Positions 15,577-24,392 of a stretch of 64,000 nt of DNA are shown piece by piece. The notes beneath the pieces were generated by a model, which worked only from the letters and a program-made list of their open reading frames with translations, was not told where the DNA came from and searched no databases. Both the position numbers and the translations under genes were made by a program. This DNA is from G963676655 sp963676655 (GTDB taxonomy: Bacteria > Verrucomicrobiota > Lentisphaeria > Victivallales > Victivallaceae): assembly GCA_963676655.2 (NCBI GenBank), contig CAXXKX010000003.1, forward strand, positions 5,456,001-5,520,000. The letters are read 5' to 3'. Position 1 is the first letter of the stretch. Every line of letters starts with the position of its first letter.

Positions 15577-18500
15577 ATGAATTGCAAGGGAGTATTAATT
15601 TCGTTTTTAGGGGCGACATTGGCCACGGTTGCTTGCGGCGCAGATATGGAGAAGGTTAAACCGCTTGGATATAATTTCAATCAGCCGACCATGAATGGGG
15701 CAAAGGAAGAAAAAAAGTATGGTGATCCCGGGAAAGTTAAATTGCTTGACGGTATTTTTAAAGCACCCAGCCGCATTGTTTGGCGCAATAGAGATTTTGG
15801 CAAGAAACCGGTTGAGATTACCTTTAATTTTCCGGAACCGGTTGATTTGAAACTGGCTAAAGTGCATATTTTTCGATGGAAAAAAGGCTATGGTATTTCA
15901 CGGGTGAATGTCTACGGCAGGATGGCTGACGGGACTCAAGTAATGCTTGGGGGAATTCGTCCGAAGCAGCCATATACCCTGCCGAAAGGCGAACCATACT
16001 ATATGCCTTTGGATGTGAAGTTAAGCTCAGTGCAACCGGTGTCCAGTGTCATAGTTGCAATTGAAGGGATTTCCTTTACTTCACTTACCGAGATTGAGTT
16101 TTTTGCCGCTCCGCAAAAGATGAAACCTGAGATAAAAGCGAATTATGGGGCCAATCCTTTTGAGCCGTTGTCAAAAACAGTCTCTCCCGGCTTTAAATTG
16201 ATAGAGAAGGACTGCAATGGCGACGGAAAAACTGATATTATAATGCAAAATGACCGGATATTGTTTGTTATTGACCCGGCAAACGGGGGAGTTGTGAACT
16301 ATGCATACGATAAGCAGGCAAAGACTAATTTGATCAAGAATTTAAGTCCCGGTGATTATGGTGGAATGTTTAATGACCGTTTCTGGCCTGGAGGTACTAA
16401 AACCCGTGACGTGTTTCGGAATATAGCTTACAATTACAAAGTCACAGTTGACAATCAAGACCAGCTTTCGGTAAAAGTTTGGGCTTCGGGCAGAACCGGC
16501 TTTTTCAGCAATGTCACAGTCAGTAAAACATATTCGCTAAAGAAAAATGATTCAGCGTTAAGAGTGGATTATCATATCACTAACGATGTAGCGAATGTGG
16601 TGCCTCTGAATTACGGTCTTTGGATTGCAGGCGCAACTTTCAGTCAAAAAGAGAAATTTAACCTTATCTACCCCGGTTCTCTGGGGATTGTGAAAAATCC
16701 CGGAAAAAAACAATCATTGTGGGCTCCAGCCGCGATTAATGGCTGGACGGCGATGGTTACCGGGTCCGGTAATGGACTCGGGTTGGTGGTTGACTACAAG
16801 CTATTGAAAACATTTTATTTCTGGTCATCTGACAGCAAAGCAAGCACTCTTGAATGCCGACTGGGGGTTTACCCTGTTAAAGCCGGCGGCTTTATGGATA
16901 CGACTTGTTATCTGGTCCCGTTTTACGGGATAGGTACTCCTGAGGCCATCACGAAGGATTTTGCCGGCAGCCTGGATATGAAAAAATCCTATGATTCGTT
17001 TCCTGGAAAAATAAATATGAAACTGCAGGCGACTCATCCGGGGGATTATCAGATTACACTTGAAGCCGGCAGGTTGGTTGGCAGTCGCTTGTCGTTCAAG
17101 CAAGTAAAGAGTTTGTCTCGAAAACTTGGGCTTTCCCCGGTTACTTATGCAATTGATTTCAAGCCTTCTTCGTCTGGAACCTGGGTGTTTCGTACAACCG
17201 TCAGAGAATTCGGGAAAGAAGTATTAAAATTTGATACGGCAACTAATATTAAGCGTTTCACCGGCACGTATGCAATGGCCCCGGTATGTGAGAAACGGCC
17301 TGAAAGTTTAACCAGCAAGAAAAAAATGAATTTAGATTTTCATGCTTTAAGTTTTAAAACCAAACATGTGAACTGGGCCAGGCCGTTTGCCGGTAAAAAG
17401 CCTAAAGTGCTGGTCGTGTGCCGCGGCAAAGGCGGTATTCGGGATGCGGTCGAAGTCGCTGAACGGTTTGAAATGGAATTGCATACAAACTTTATTGCCG
17501 GTATTTGGCAGCTGGGCGGCTTCTGTACGGTTCTCAACGAAAAAGATTGTTATTCAGAGTTGACCGGAAAGTTGAGTAATAACCAATACGATTCTATTGT
17601 GGTGTCCAGTGATATTTGGAAATACCTGCCGGATATATGCAGAAAATCCTTGTTGAATCAAGTGAAAAACGGCTCCGGACTGGTGTTGATCGCTCCGGAA
17701 TCAACTCCGGCTGAACTGGCTGAAAAATTTTCTCTGCCGAAAAATTGTAAACGTATTTACGGAGCATGGAAGTCGGCAAAAGATCATTCGATTTCATCGG
17801 GCATTCCGTTTGAGGCTCTGCCCGCTACGGCCGCCTTGCCTTACTCTACTTCAGGCCAAGTCCTGGCAACGGTTGCCGGCAAACCTTTAATCGCCGCTTT
17901 TGACTTTGGTAAAGGACGGGTTGTCGCGGCGAGTTGGAGCGTTGCCGGAAGAAAGCGGCAAGGATATTTCGACAAATATTCCCGCAGAGTAATTCTGCCG
18001 ATTATGCTGTATACCGGGGTGGGTGATGCAAAATATAATTACTGGGAATACCAGATATCTTTGCTGGCCAGGATGATTTACTGGACGGCGCGAGTTCCAT
18101 TTTCCATTGAAGGGCGGCAAATGGAGGTAAGATCAGGTTCAGATTTGACACTGGTGCTGACCGGGAAGAAGCCCGGTAAAGTTAAACTGGATTTGACAAT
18201 TCGTGATAAATTTTATCGTGTCGAACAACAAAAAACTTTGGATGTTGAACTGAAACCAGGAAGTAACACAGTAAACATTCCGTTTACCAAACCGGCATTG
18301 TCAGGCATTCATTTTGCGGATTTAATAGTCCGGAGTTCAAAGGGGACTGAATGGTGGGGGACTGCGGCATTTAAAACAAAATCCCGAATCTCTTTAGTGA
18401 AATTAATTACAGGAAACAAAGTCTGGAACAAGTCAGATATTTTCAAGTGTTCAGTTGAACTTTCCAAACCAGGTCAGGCACAAGTTGAATTGTCGCTTTA

Positions 18501-20910
18501 TGACTCATTCGGAAATGAATTTGCTAAAACGACAAAAACGGTCCAGGGAAGCAGGGCTGATTTGCAAGTTCCGCTCAAGAATTGTCAGGCTCTTGTGTTT
18601 GAGGCTCATGTCAAAGTCATTGAGGATCATGTAACAATATCGGAAAAGCGTGAAAGGTTTACTTTCTATGGCGCTCCGGATGCACGAATAATGCAAATTG
18701 CATTTGGATGGCCAACTTTGTCCATGCGGGGGATTCACCGCTTTTTGATGAAACCATATTTTTCCCGCCTGCAAACTCTTGGAGCAACCTCACTAAAGTT
18801 GTTTCGTACCGATATTGAATACGAAATTATGGCCGCGAGAGAACTCGGTTTTCCGATTGTCGCCAGTAATACTCCAATCAGCAGTGGAGGAAAGTTCCCG
18901 TACGATAGAAATAAAAAGATCAATAGTAAATTCGATCTGGTCAGAAAGCCTTGTCTTAGTGCCAAGGGCTTTAAGGATAAACTTGAAGAAGTGTCTTCAA
19001 CTGAACAATGGACTGAAAAATATGGAGTTCTTTATCGCGGAGGCCCTGACGAGGCGAACAGCATAAGAAAATGGGACGGCTGTTTTTCTCCTGATTGTCA
19101 GCATGCGTTGCGTGATTGGCTCAAGCAGCAATATGGCTCACTTGCCAATCTCAACCGTAGCTGGCAAACCAATTACAGTGACTGGAAACAGGTAGTCGCG
19201 ATGACTGCGGAAGAGGCGAAAAAGCATTCTTCATTTGCTCCATGGGTGGACCATTTGACTTTTAATGACTGGAACCGGGCAGACGCAATCAGCAGAATTG
19301 TTAAAGGCGTAAAGCGAGTGAACCCCAAACTACTTTATGCTCTCTCCGGGACTCAGGAGACCATGGCATTCAATGCCTGGGACTGGTATTTACTTATGCA
19401 ATCTTTAGAGGCCGTTGAAAGTTACAGTGGAGAACAAACGATTCAGCAGCGCTGCTTCTTCAAGGGAAGGCTCGTTTGGAATGGCTGGCTTGGCTACGAT
19501 AGAGATTTTGATTACCTCAATTGGAAAATCTTGAATTACCTGATTCAGGGCGCGACTGGTTTCAATGTCTATAGCGGTGCTTTTTATGTTAACCCTGATT
19601 ACACTTTTCCGGATTCAGCGAAAGATCTTAAACGTGCGCTGGACAAATATAAAAACGGACCGGCGGAGGCGATCATTAACTCATCGCTGATTACTTATCC
19701 GATCGCGTTTCTTTATTCTCCGGCATCGGTCAAAGTTAACTGGATACTTGGCCTTAAGGACGATGCGGTGGAATCGGTTCATGGCCTTAATAACATACTC
19801 CGGGATTCCGGGTTGGACTATGACTATATTGCATATCGCCAACTTGAAAATAGTAATCTGCTGCGAGAAAAATACAAAGCGCTGTTCCTGCCCGTTTGTA
19901 CGGCTGTTTCCGATCAGGAAATAGCGAAAATCAGGGCGTTTGTCGCGAATGGAGGAGTTCTTGTCGCAGATATGATGGCAGGGGTATTTGATCAGCATGG
20001 AAAACCGAGAACAGTGAACTTATTGGACCAAGTTTTTGGTATCAGCAGGAACAAGTCAACATTCGTAAAAGAAGAGGTAACGCTTGCCGGGAAGTTTAAT
20101 GTCAAAGTTAAATGCTTTGAAACCGGAATAAATACGACATCAGGTCAGGCTCTTGCTTCAATCAATTACAAGGACAAAAAATACCCTGCTGTCATCATCA
20201 ATAAATTCGGTAAAGGTACCGCCATATATTTTGCTTGCGGATTACCCGCTGCATACGGCAACTGGCAGGTGATGAGATATTTCAAAAACAACTTGGAAAA
20301 AGCGCAAAATATCAGGACCCTTATTACGAGTCCACTGGCTGGCGTCGGGATAAAAGCCAGAGTTAAGATCGAAAATGCCAAAGGAGAAAGTCTGAAAGCT
20401 GCCTATATTTGCGTGAAAGAAAATGGTCCGGCACGTATTCTTGGTGTTGTTCGTGATTTCACTCAAGCGAAAAATATTGACGCAAAAACGAACAAATGGA
20501 CGGTGAAATTATCAAACAATTGGCACATTTATGATTTGCTTGAAAGAACGTATCTTGGTTTTGGCCGCGAGTTTTCCTATGATTTCGGTCCGGTGACTCA
20601 ATCAGCATTCAGCCTTTTGCCCTATAAAGTAAATCGACTGGAATTGAAAACATCCAAAAGTGACAGGCAGATCAAAATAGAAATCACAGTTGATGCGGAA
20701 ACCAAAAAATATGCTGATCATATCTTTCGAGTCACAGTGCTGAATCCTGATGGTCAAAGCAACCCGGCATTTTCAAAAGTGCTGTTTGCCAATGGTGGAC
20801 GTTTGAAATATAGCTTTCCTGTTCCGTTGAATGCCGCCAAAGGAGCATGGACAATTAAAGTAGAAGATGCTCTCAGTGGAAAAACAGCTTCGGTAAAATT
20901 GGCTATCTAA
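15577..20910 (+). CDS. Giant secreted GH42-like (beta-galactosidase-type) multidomain protein
   Basis: About 1777 residues with an N-terminal signal peptide (MNCKGVLISFLGATLATVAC). Residues 20-190 resemble a carbohydrate-binding beta-sandwich; DCNGDGKTDI near 215 looks like a calcium-binding FG-GAP or dockerin-type loop. From about 1030 a TIM barrel begins, with CFSPDCQHALRDWLKQQYGS and LNRSWQTNYSDW near 1170, typical of GH42 galactosidases. Around 1435 LFLPVCTAVSDQEIAKIRAF and NGGVLVADMM match the GH42 trimerisation (glutamine-amidotransferase-like) domain. Possible catalytic acids are in GGPDEANS and SYSGEQT, not assigned with certainty. ATG 15577 is preferred over TTG 15559. Probably co-regulated with the pseudopilin upstream. 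Confidence 0.82.
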   Translation: MNCKGVLISFLGATLATVACGADMEKVKPLGYNFNQPTMNGAKEEKKYGDPGKVKLLDGIFKAPSRIVWRNRDFGKKPVEITFNFPEPVDLKLAKVHIFRWKKGYGISRVNVYGRMADGTQVMLGGIRPKQPYTLPKGEPYYMPLDVKLSSVQPVSSVIVAIEGISFTSLTEIEFFAAPQKMKPEIKANYGANPFEPLSKTVSPGFKLIEKDCNGDGKTDIIMQNDRILFVIDPANGGVVNYAYDKQAKTNLIKNLSPGDYGGMFNDRFWPGGTKTRDVFRNIAYNYKVTVDNQDQLSVKVWASGRTGFFSNVTVSKTYSLKKNDSALRVDYHITNDVANVVPLNYGLWIAGATFSQKEKFNLIYPGSLGIVKNPGKKQSLWAPAAINGWTAMVTGSGNGLGLVVDYKLLKTFYFWSSDSKASTLECRLGVYPVKAGGFMDTTCYLVPFYGIGTPEAITKDFAGSLDMKKSYDSFPGKINMKLQATHPGDYQITLEAGRLVGSRLSFKQVKSLSRKLGLSPVTYAIDFKPSSSGTWVFRTTVREFGKEVLKFDTATNIKRFTGTYAMAPVCEKRPESLTSKKKMNLDFHALSFKTKHVNWARPFAGKKPKVLVVCRGKGGIRDAVEVAERFEMELHTNFIAGIWQLGGFCTVLNEKDCYSELTGKLSNNQYDSIVVSSDIWKYLPDICRKSLLNQVKNGSGLVLIAPESTPAELAEKFSLPKNCKRIYGAWKSAKDHSISSGIPFEALPATAALPYSTSGQVLATVAGKPLIAAFDFGKGRVVAASWSVAGRKRQGYFDKYSRRVILPIMLYTGVGDAKYNYWEYQISLLARMIYWTARVPFSIEGRQMEVRSGSDLTLVLTGKKPGKVKLDLTIRDKFYRVEQQKTLDVELKPGSNTVNIPFTKPALSGIHFADLIVRSSKGTEWWGTAAFKTKSRISLVKLITGNKVWNKSDIFKCSVELSKPGQAQVELSLYDSFGNEFAKTTKTVQGSRADLQVPLKNCQALVFEAHVKVIEDHVTISEKRERFTFYGAPDARIMQIAFGWPTLSMRGIHRFLMKPYFSRLQTLGATSLKLFRTDIEYEIMAARELGFPIVASNTPISSGGKFPYDRNKKINSKFDLVRKPCLSAKGFKDKLEEVSSTEQWTEKYGVLYRGGPDEANSIRKWDGCFSPDCQHALRDWLKQQYGSLANLNRSWQTNYSDWKQVVAMTAEEAKKHSSFAPWVDHLTFNDWNRADAISRIVKGVKRVNPKLLYALSGTQETMAFNAWDWYLLMQSLEAVESYSGEQTIQQRCFFKGRLVWNGWLGYDRDFDYLNWKILNYLIQGATGFNVYSGAFYVNPDYTFPDSAKDLKRALDKYKNGPAEAIINSSLITYPIAFLYSPASVKVNWILGLKDDAVESVHGLNNILRDSGLDYDYIAYRQLENSNLLREKYKALFLPVCTAVSDQEIAKIRAFVANGGVLVADMMAGVFDQHGKPRTVNLLDQVFGISRNKSTFVKEEVTLAGKFNVKVKCFETGINTTSGQALASINYKDKKYPAVIINKFGKGTAIYFACGLPAAYGNWQVMRYFKNNLEKAQNIRTLITSPLAGVGIKARVKIENAKGESLKAAYICVKENGPARILGVVRDFTQAKNIDAKTNKWTVKLSNNWHIYDLLERTYLGFGREFSYDFGPVTQSAFSLLPYKVNRLELKTSKSDRQIKIEITVDAETKKYADHIFRVTVLNPDGQSNPAFSKVLFANGGRLKYSFPVPLNAAKGAWTIKVEDALSGKTASVKLAI

Positions 20911-20924
20911 TAATATTCAGCCCC

Positions 20925-20951
20925 AAAAAAAGCCGGTCGAGATGACCGGCT
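20925..20951 (-). terminator. Intrinsic terminator of the CMD/cupin-ADH operon
   Basis: AGCCGGTC (20931-20938), loop GAGAT, GACCGGCT (20944-20951). Read on the minus strand the 8-bp GC-rich stem is followed by a run of seven T, an excellent rho-independent terminator for the minus-strand genes. It may also act on the convergent giant gene. Confidence 0.85.
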
Positions 20952-21001
20952 TGATATTAGACGTATTGTTTTGATTCTCAGGTTGATGATGATTGTGGCA
21001 T

Positions 21002-22042
21002 TTATTCTTTACCCTGTGTCGCCGCGTTATATTCCGCGTCAGTTACGGGGCCGATCCAGGTGACATTGTTTTCGCTCATTTTCGGGGTCATGCCGATATG
21101 GGCGAAACCGGTGTCGGGAGCCGCGCCGTGCCAGTGTTCGACATTGGCCGGGATTTCAATGACATCACCCGGATTCAGGATTTGCGCTGCTTTGCCGCGT
21201 TCCTGATAATAACCGGTTCCGGTCGTACAGAGCAGGAGCTGGCCAACATTATGTTTGTGCCAATAGGTGCGGGTGCGCGGGTCAAACGTGACATTGTAAA
21301 CGGCGATGTCGCATTCTTTATTGACTATCAGCATCGCCAGATAGGCTTTACCGGTGAAGTTGGCGGGAATCTCTTTCCCTTTCGGAAACACATCCGGAAG
21401 ATTACTTTTGACGAGGAGAATGATTTCCGCAATCTGTTTATCGCTCAGGCCGTTGTTTTTGCCGATACCGATATGGGCGTTCAACTGGCTTTCCACGCCT
21501 TTCATCGCGGCAAGCGCCGCGATCGTGGCCAGCTCGCGGGTCTTCCAGTCCAGATTGTCCCTGGCGAAAATATCGCCGAAAAGATGAGCTTTCAGGTATT
21601 TGTCTATTTCCGGGGAGAATTCGAACAGTTCGCCTTTGACGACCATTCCGCAGAGTTTTGTCTGGTTGGCGGTGCCGAAATCGATACTTTGGCCGGTTGG
21701 AAGCGGCCCCGCCGTTTTTCCCGGTTTGTCTTTGATGCCTTTGGCTTTACGCTCTTTCAGCAGAGTCATGAAGTTGTTGAGTCCGTTCAGACTGCGTGGA
21801 AAACCGCAGTAGGCATAGAGTTGCGTGAGAATTTCCTTGATCTCATTTACCGTCACACCTGAATCGAGTCCGGCAGCGAGAGCCTTTTTCAATTCCGGCA
21901 TGTCACCGGTGGCGGTGTACATGCTGATGCAAACAATTTTCCTTTCTTTTGGTGTTAGCGTATCCATTTTATCTTTTGCCTCCATTTGGTTGACAATACA
22001 GAAGATTGTGCATAAAATCCCATATAAAGCGAGCTTTTTCAT
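21002..22042 (-). CDS. Carboxymuconolactone decarboxylase-like / cupin fusion, exported
   Basis: A 346-residue protein. A signal peptide (MKKLALYGILCTIFCIVN) is followed by two CMD-like helical units (LTPKERKIVCISMYTATGD, and LDWKTRELATIAALAAMKG) and a C-terminal cupin (TYWHKHNVGQLLLCTTGTGY, GDVIEIPANVEHWHGA) with the usual His metal ligands. CMD-cupin proteins of this type are common in gut and soil anaerobes and are assumed to be redox or detoxification enzymes, but the substrate is unknown. It follows an Fe-alcohol dehydrogenase by 22 bp and shares its MerR-type promoter, suggesting a role in aldehyde or electrophile stress. Confidence 0.88.
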   Translation of the reverse strand: MKKLALYGILCTIFCIVNQMEAKDKMDTLTPKERKIVCISMYTATGDMPELKKALAAGLDSGVTVNEIKEILTQLYAYCGFPRSLNGLNNFMTLLKERKAKGIKDKPGKTAGPLPTGQSIDFGTANQTKLCGMVVKGELFEFSPEIDKYLKAHLFGDIFARDNLDWKTRELATIAALAAMKGVESQLNAHIGIGKNNGLSDKQIAEIILLVKSNLPDVFPKGKEIPANFTGKAYLAMLIVNKECDIAVYNVTFDPRTRTYWHKHNVGQLLLCTTGTGYYQERGKAAQILNPGDVIEIPANVEHWHGAAPDTGFAHIGMTPKMSENNVTWIGPVTDAEYNAATQGKE

Positions 22043-22064
22043 GCTTCACCTCTTTTACTTATTT

Positions 22065-23255
22065 TTAGAGTGCTTTCTGTAAAACCGCGACGATATCCGC
22101 CTCGGTCATGGCAGGGCGTCCCGGCAGCAGTCCGTTTTCGTCATGGATGATGCGAAGCGTTTCCATGGCATAGGTTTCAATCAGCTTGTCATCGATTCCC
22201 AGATCAGAAAAACGGGTCGGGCAGTCAATTGATTTGAGGAATTCCTCAAAACGGTCGATTCCGGCCAGGGCGCATTCCAGATCGTCTGGACCTGTGGCGG
22301 AAAGGCCGAAGATGCGTTCGGCAAACTGGACGAACTTGGCCGTATTGCTTTTCGCGGCAAAGCGCATCCACGAAGGATTGATAATCGCCAGTCCTGCGGC
22401 ATGGGTGATGTCGTGATAAGCTGAAACAGTATGTTCGATCATGTGGACCGGGAATCCCAGACCGCCGCCACCGGCCTGAACCCAGCCGTTGAGTGCCAGC
22501 GTTGCCGCCCACTGTACTTGAGTGCGGGCCTCCAGGTCACTGCCGTCGGCGATAGCGCGGGGACCGTATTCCATTGCGGCCAGAATGACTCCTTCGGCAA
22601 AACGATCCTGGATAGGCGTATTATCAGTTCCGTTGAAATAGCCTTCGGTGACATGGGTGATCAGGTCGCATACCCCGTAAGCCGTCTGATTTTTCGGAAC
22701 GCTTATGGTTAGTTCCGGGTCGAGCAGCGCGACTTTTGGAAACAAACACGGATTCTGGATAAATGATTTCTCCGTAGTTTCCGCGTTCGAAATAACCGCG
22801 CTGCAGTTCATCTCGGACCCGGTTGCCGCCAAAGTTGGAACCGCGATCAACGGCAGGGCTTTGTTGGGAATATAGGGTGCCGGTTGTCCGTGAAAGATCA
22901 TATCCCAGGGAGCACCGTCGTAGTAGAACGCCGCCGCCATTACTTTGGCTGCATCCATTGTACTGCCGCCGCCGAGCGCGATGACCATATCGCATTCATT
23001 CCTGCGAGCGATTTCCGCTCCTCGTTTTACCGAGGAAATTCTGGGATTGGGTTCTACTCCTTCACACTCGAAGATCGATATTCCGGCGTCGGTAAGGCTT
23101 TTTAACGCACTGTCAAAAGTGCCGTTTCGCTTGACGCTGCCGCCGCCGGTGACCAGCAATGCGCGGTTACCTGATTTTGCCGCGATTTCTCCAAGACGTG
23201 AGATGGTTCCGGCTCCGAAGATGATTTGAGTTGGATTTTGGAATTCGAATTTCAT
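22065..23255 (-). CDS. Iron-containing alcohol dehydrogenase (YqhD/BdhA-like)
   Basis: A 396-residue group III Fe-dependent alcohol dehydrogenase. The N-terminus (FEFQNPTQIIFGAGTI) and the cofactor loop GGGSTMDAAK place it with the NADPH-dependent YqhD/butanol dehydrogenase branch, which reduces a wide range of aldehydes. Metal ligands are in YGVCDLITHVTEGYF and HMIEHTVSAYHDITHAAG. It is the first gene of a two-gene operon, divergent from an AdhR-like MerR regulator, with a MerR-type promoter at 23300-23329. Aldehyde detoxification controlled by that regulator is a well-supported inference, as the same pairing is known in AdhR systems. Confidence 0.93.
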   Translation of the reverse strand: MKFEFQNPTQIIFGAGTISRLGEIAAKSGNRALLVTGGGSVKRNGTFDSALKSLTDAGISIFECEGVEPNPRISSVKRGAEIARRNECDMVIALGGGSTMDAAKVMAAAFYYDGAPWDMIFHGQPAPYIPNKALPLIAVPTLAATGSEMNCSAVISNAETTEKSFIQNPCLFPKVALLDPELTISVPKNQTAYGVCDLITHVTEGYFNGTDNTPIQDRFAEGVILAAMEYGPRAIADGSDLEARTQVQWAATLALNGWVQAGGGGLGFPVHMIEHTVSAYHDITHAAGLAIINPSWMRFAAKSNTAKFVQFAERIFGLSATGPDDLECALAGIDRFEEFLKSIDCPTRFSDLGIDDKLIETYAMETLRIIHDENGLLPGRPAMTEADIVAVLQKAL

Positions 23256-23299
23256 TTTTTCATCCTTTCTATGTTGATGTTTTTTTGCTGTTATAATAC

Positions 23300-23329
23300 A
23301 TTTTAATAGTTATAGTAACTGTAAGTCAA
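23300..23329 (-). promoter_or_regulatory. MerR-type promoter and dyad of the ADH operon
   Basis: On the minus strand: TTGACT (23324-23329), an 18-bp spacer, TAAAAT (23300-23305). The spacer contains the dyad AGTTACTATAACT (23308-23320). The long spacer with a centred dyad is the hallmark of MerR activation. The same layout occurs at 36697-36726 and 36810-36839. Confidence 0.78.
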
Positions 23330-23446
23330 TAGGGCTAAGTTAAAATAATTGTAAAAAAACTTTTTCGAGCAAGAAAAAGATTGATAAAAAATATAAAAAC
23401 TCTTTTTGAGATAATGTTTTTTATGAAATATTTGCTTTTTTTAAAT

Positions 23447-23476
23447 TTGCCGTGTATGTTAAAGTTACTATAAGAT
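23447..23476 (+). promoter_or_regulatory. Probable promoter and partial MerR dyad of the MerR gene
   Basis: AGTTACTATAA is repeated here (23463-23473) in front of the regulator gene, identical over 11 bases to the ADH promoter dyad strand. A TTGCCG-18-TAAGAT pair can be read, with the dyad overlapping the -10 box, which fits autorepression rather than activation. Weaker than the other three sites. Confidence 0.5.
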
Positions 23477-23500
23477 TGATTTTTGAAAGGAACAACAGCA

Positions 23501-23971
23501 ATGGCAAGAATGAAATTTCAACCGTCTACCGATCGTGCGCCGAAATATTCCGTTAAGGAAGTGGCTGAAATGATGGGACTGACAACTTATACTGTGCGAT
23601 ATTATGACAATGCCGGACTGATACCCGGAATTGAACGTACGGACGGCAATATCCGGATGTTTTCAGATTATGCGGTCAGTTGGCTCCAACTGGTTGACTG
23701 TCTCCGGTCGACCGGACTGCCGATCGAAGAAGTCAAGCATTACATTGAAATGTGTTTGAAAGGTGATTCGACGATACCCCAGCGGGCTGAATTAATTTTC
23801 AAACAGGAAAAGGTCTTGCGTAAACAGATCCGGGAATTGCAAAAACAGATGGAAGTTCTTAAATATAAGAAAGCCTACTACAAACGACTCCTTGAAACCA
23901 ATCAGGGCGACGCGTGCAACCCGGCCAACTACAGAAAGAAGGCCGAGCCGGTTATTGTTCCGCGGGATTAA
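23501..23971 (+). CDS. MerR-family regulator, AdhR/NmlR-like
   Basis: A 156-residue MerR regulator with an N-terminal HTH (YSVKEVAEMMGLTTYTVRYY) and a C-terminal coiled coil (KVLRKQIRELQKQMEVLKYK). The conserved cysteine C67 in LQLVDCLRSTGLPIEEVKHY matches the position and context of the thiol that senses aldehydes in AdhR/NmlR regulators. ATG 23501 with GAAAGGAAC upstream is preferred over TTG 23483. It is divergent from an Fe-alcohol dehydrogenase operon with a MerR-type promoter, and the same dyad occurs at two promoters 13 kb away, so it may control a wider regulon. Ligand assignment is inference from family. Confidence 0.92.
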   Translation: MARMKFQPSTDRAPKYSVKEVAEMMGLTTYTVRYYDNAGLIPGIERTDGNIRMFSDYAVSWLQLVDCLRSTGLPIEEVKHYIEMCLKGDSTIPQRAELIFKQEKVLRKQIRELQKQMEVLKYKKAYYKRLLETNQGDACNPANYRKKAEPVIVPRD

Positions 23972-23989
23972 ACAAAACCATGATTTGCG

Positions 23990-24376
23990 TCAGTTCTGTT
24001 TAACCGGCTTTTTCTTAAAAAATTCAAACCTAAGTTCGTGGTTGACGCCGTGATCGTGTCCGCAGTGCTCGCAATTTATTGTTTTTACCTCGATGAAACC
24101 GATTATCAGAGCCGCGTCTGCGCCGCATGACATTGCTTTTTTACGAATATCTTCGGTAATTCCCGTAGCATAAATCGGATTGATGTTCACGGTGCCGCGT
24201 CCCATGGAAATATAAACATTCTTTGGAATATCTTCGGCCCGGTAGAACATTTTAACTTGTTTCGTCGCGGGATAATTTTCTCCGAAATAATTGATGCTGG
24301 TGCATGATGTAATAACTGTACAGAGCAAGACCATAAGGACGGTCATTCTGATTTTTAAATATTTAGATTTTTTCAT
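23990..24376 (-). CDS. Small lipoprotein with His/Cys motif (metal ATPase operon)
   Basis: A 128-residue lipoprotein: a hydrophobic signal ends in the lipobox VITSC. The mature part is of unknown fold. Near the C-terminus NCEHCGHDHGVNHE gives a CxxCxxHxHxxxH pattern that could bind a soft metal such as Zn or Cu. It is the last gene of the operon with a P1B-type ATPase and three SPFH proteins, 16 bp after the third SPFH gene. A metal-binding or metal-sensing role at the envelope is inference from motif and context; no family is recognised. Confidence 0.7.
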   Translation of the reverse strand: MKKSKYLKIRMTVLMVLLCTVITSCTSINYFGENYPATKQVKMFYRAEDIPKNVYISMGRGTVNINPIYATGITEDIRKKAMSCGADAALIIGFIEVKTINCEHCGHDHGVNHELRFEFFKKKPVKQN

Positions 24377-24392
24377 TTTCCATAATTTCTTT

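Noticed and set aside
20993..21862. 289-codon + strand frame opposite the CMD/cupin gene
   Set aside because: The opposite strand codes for a clear CMD/cupin protein; this frame has no recognisable domain.
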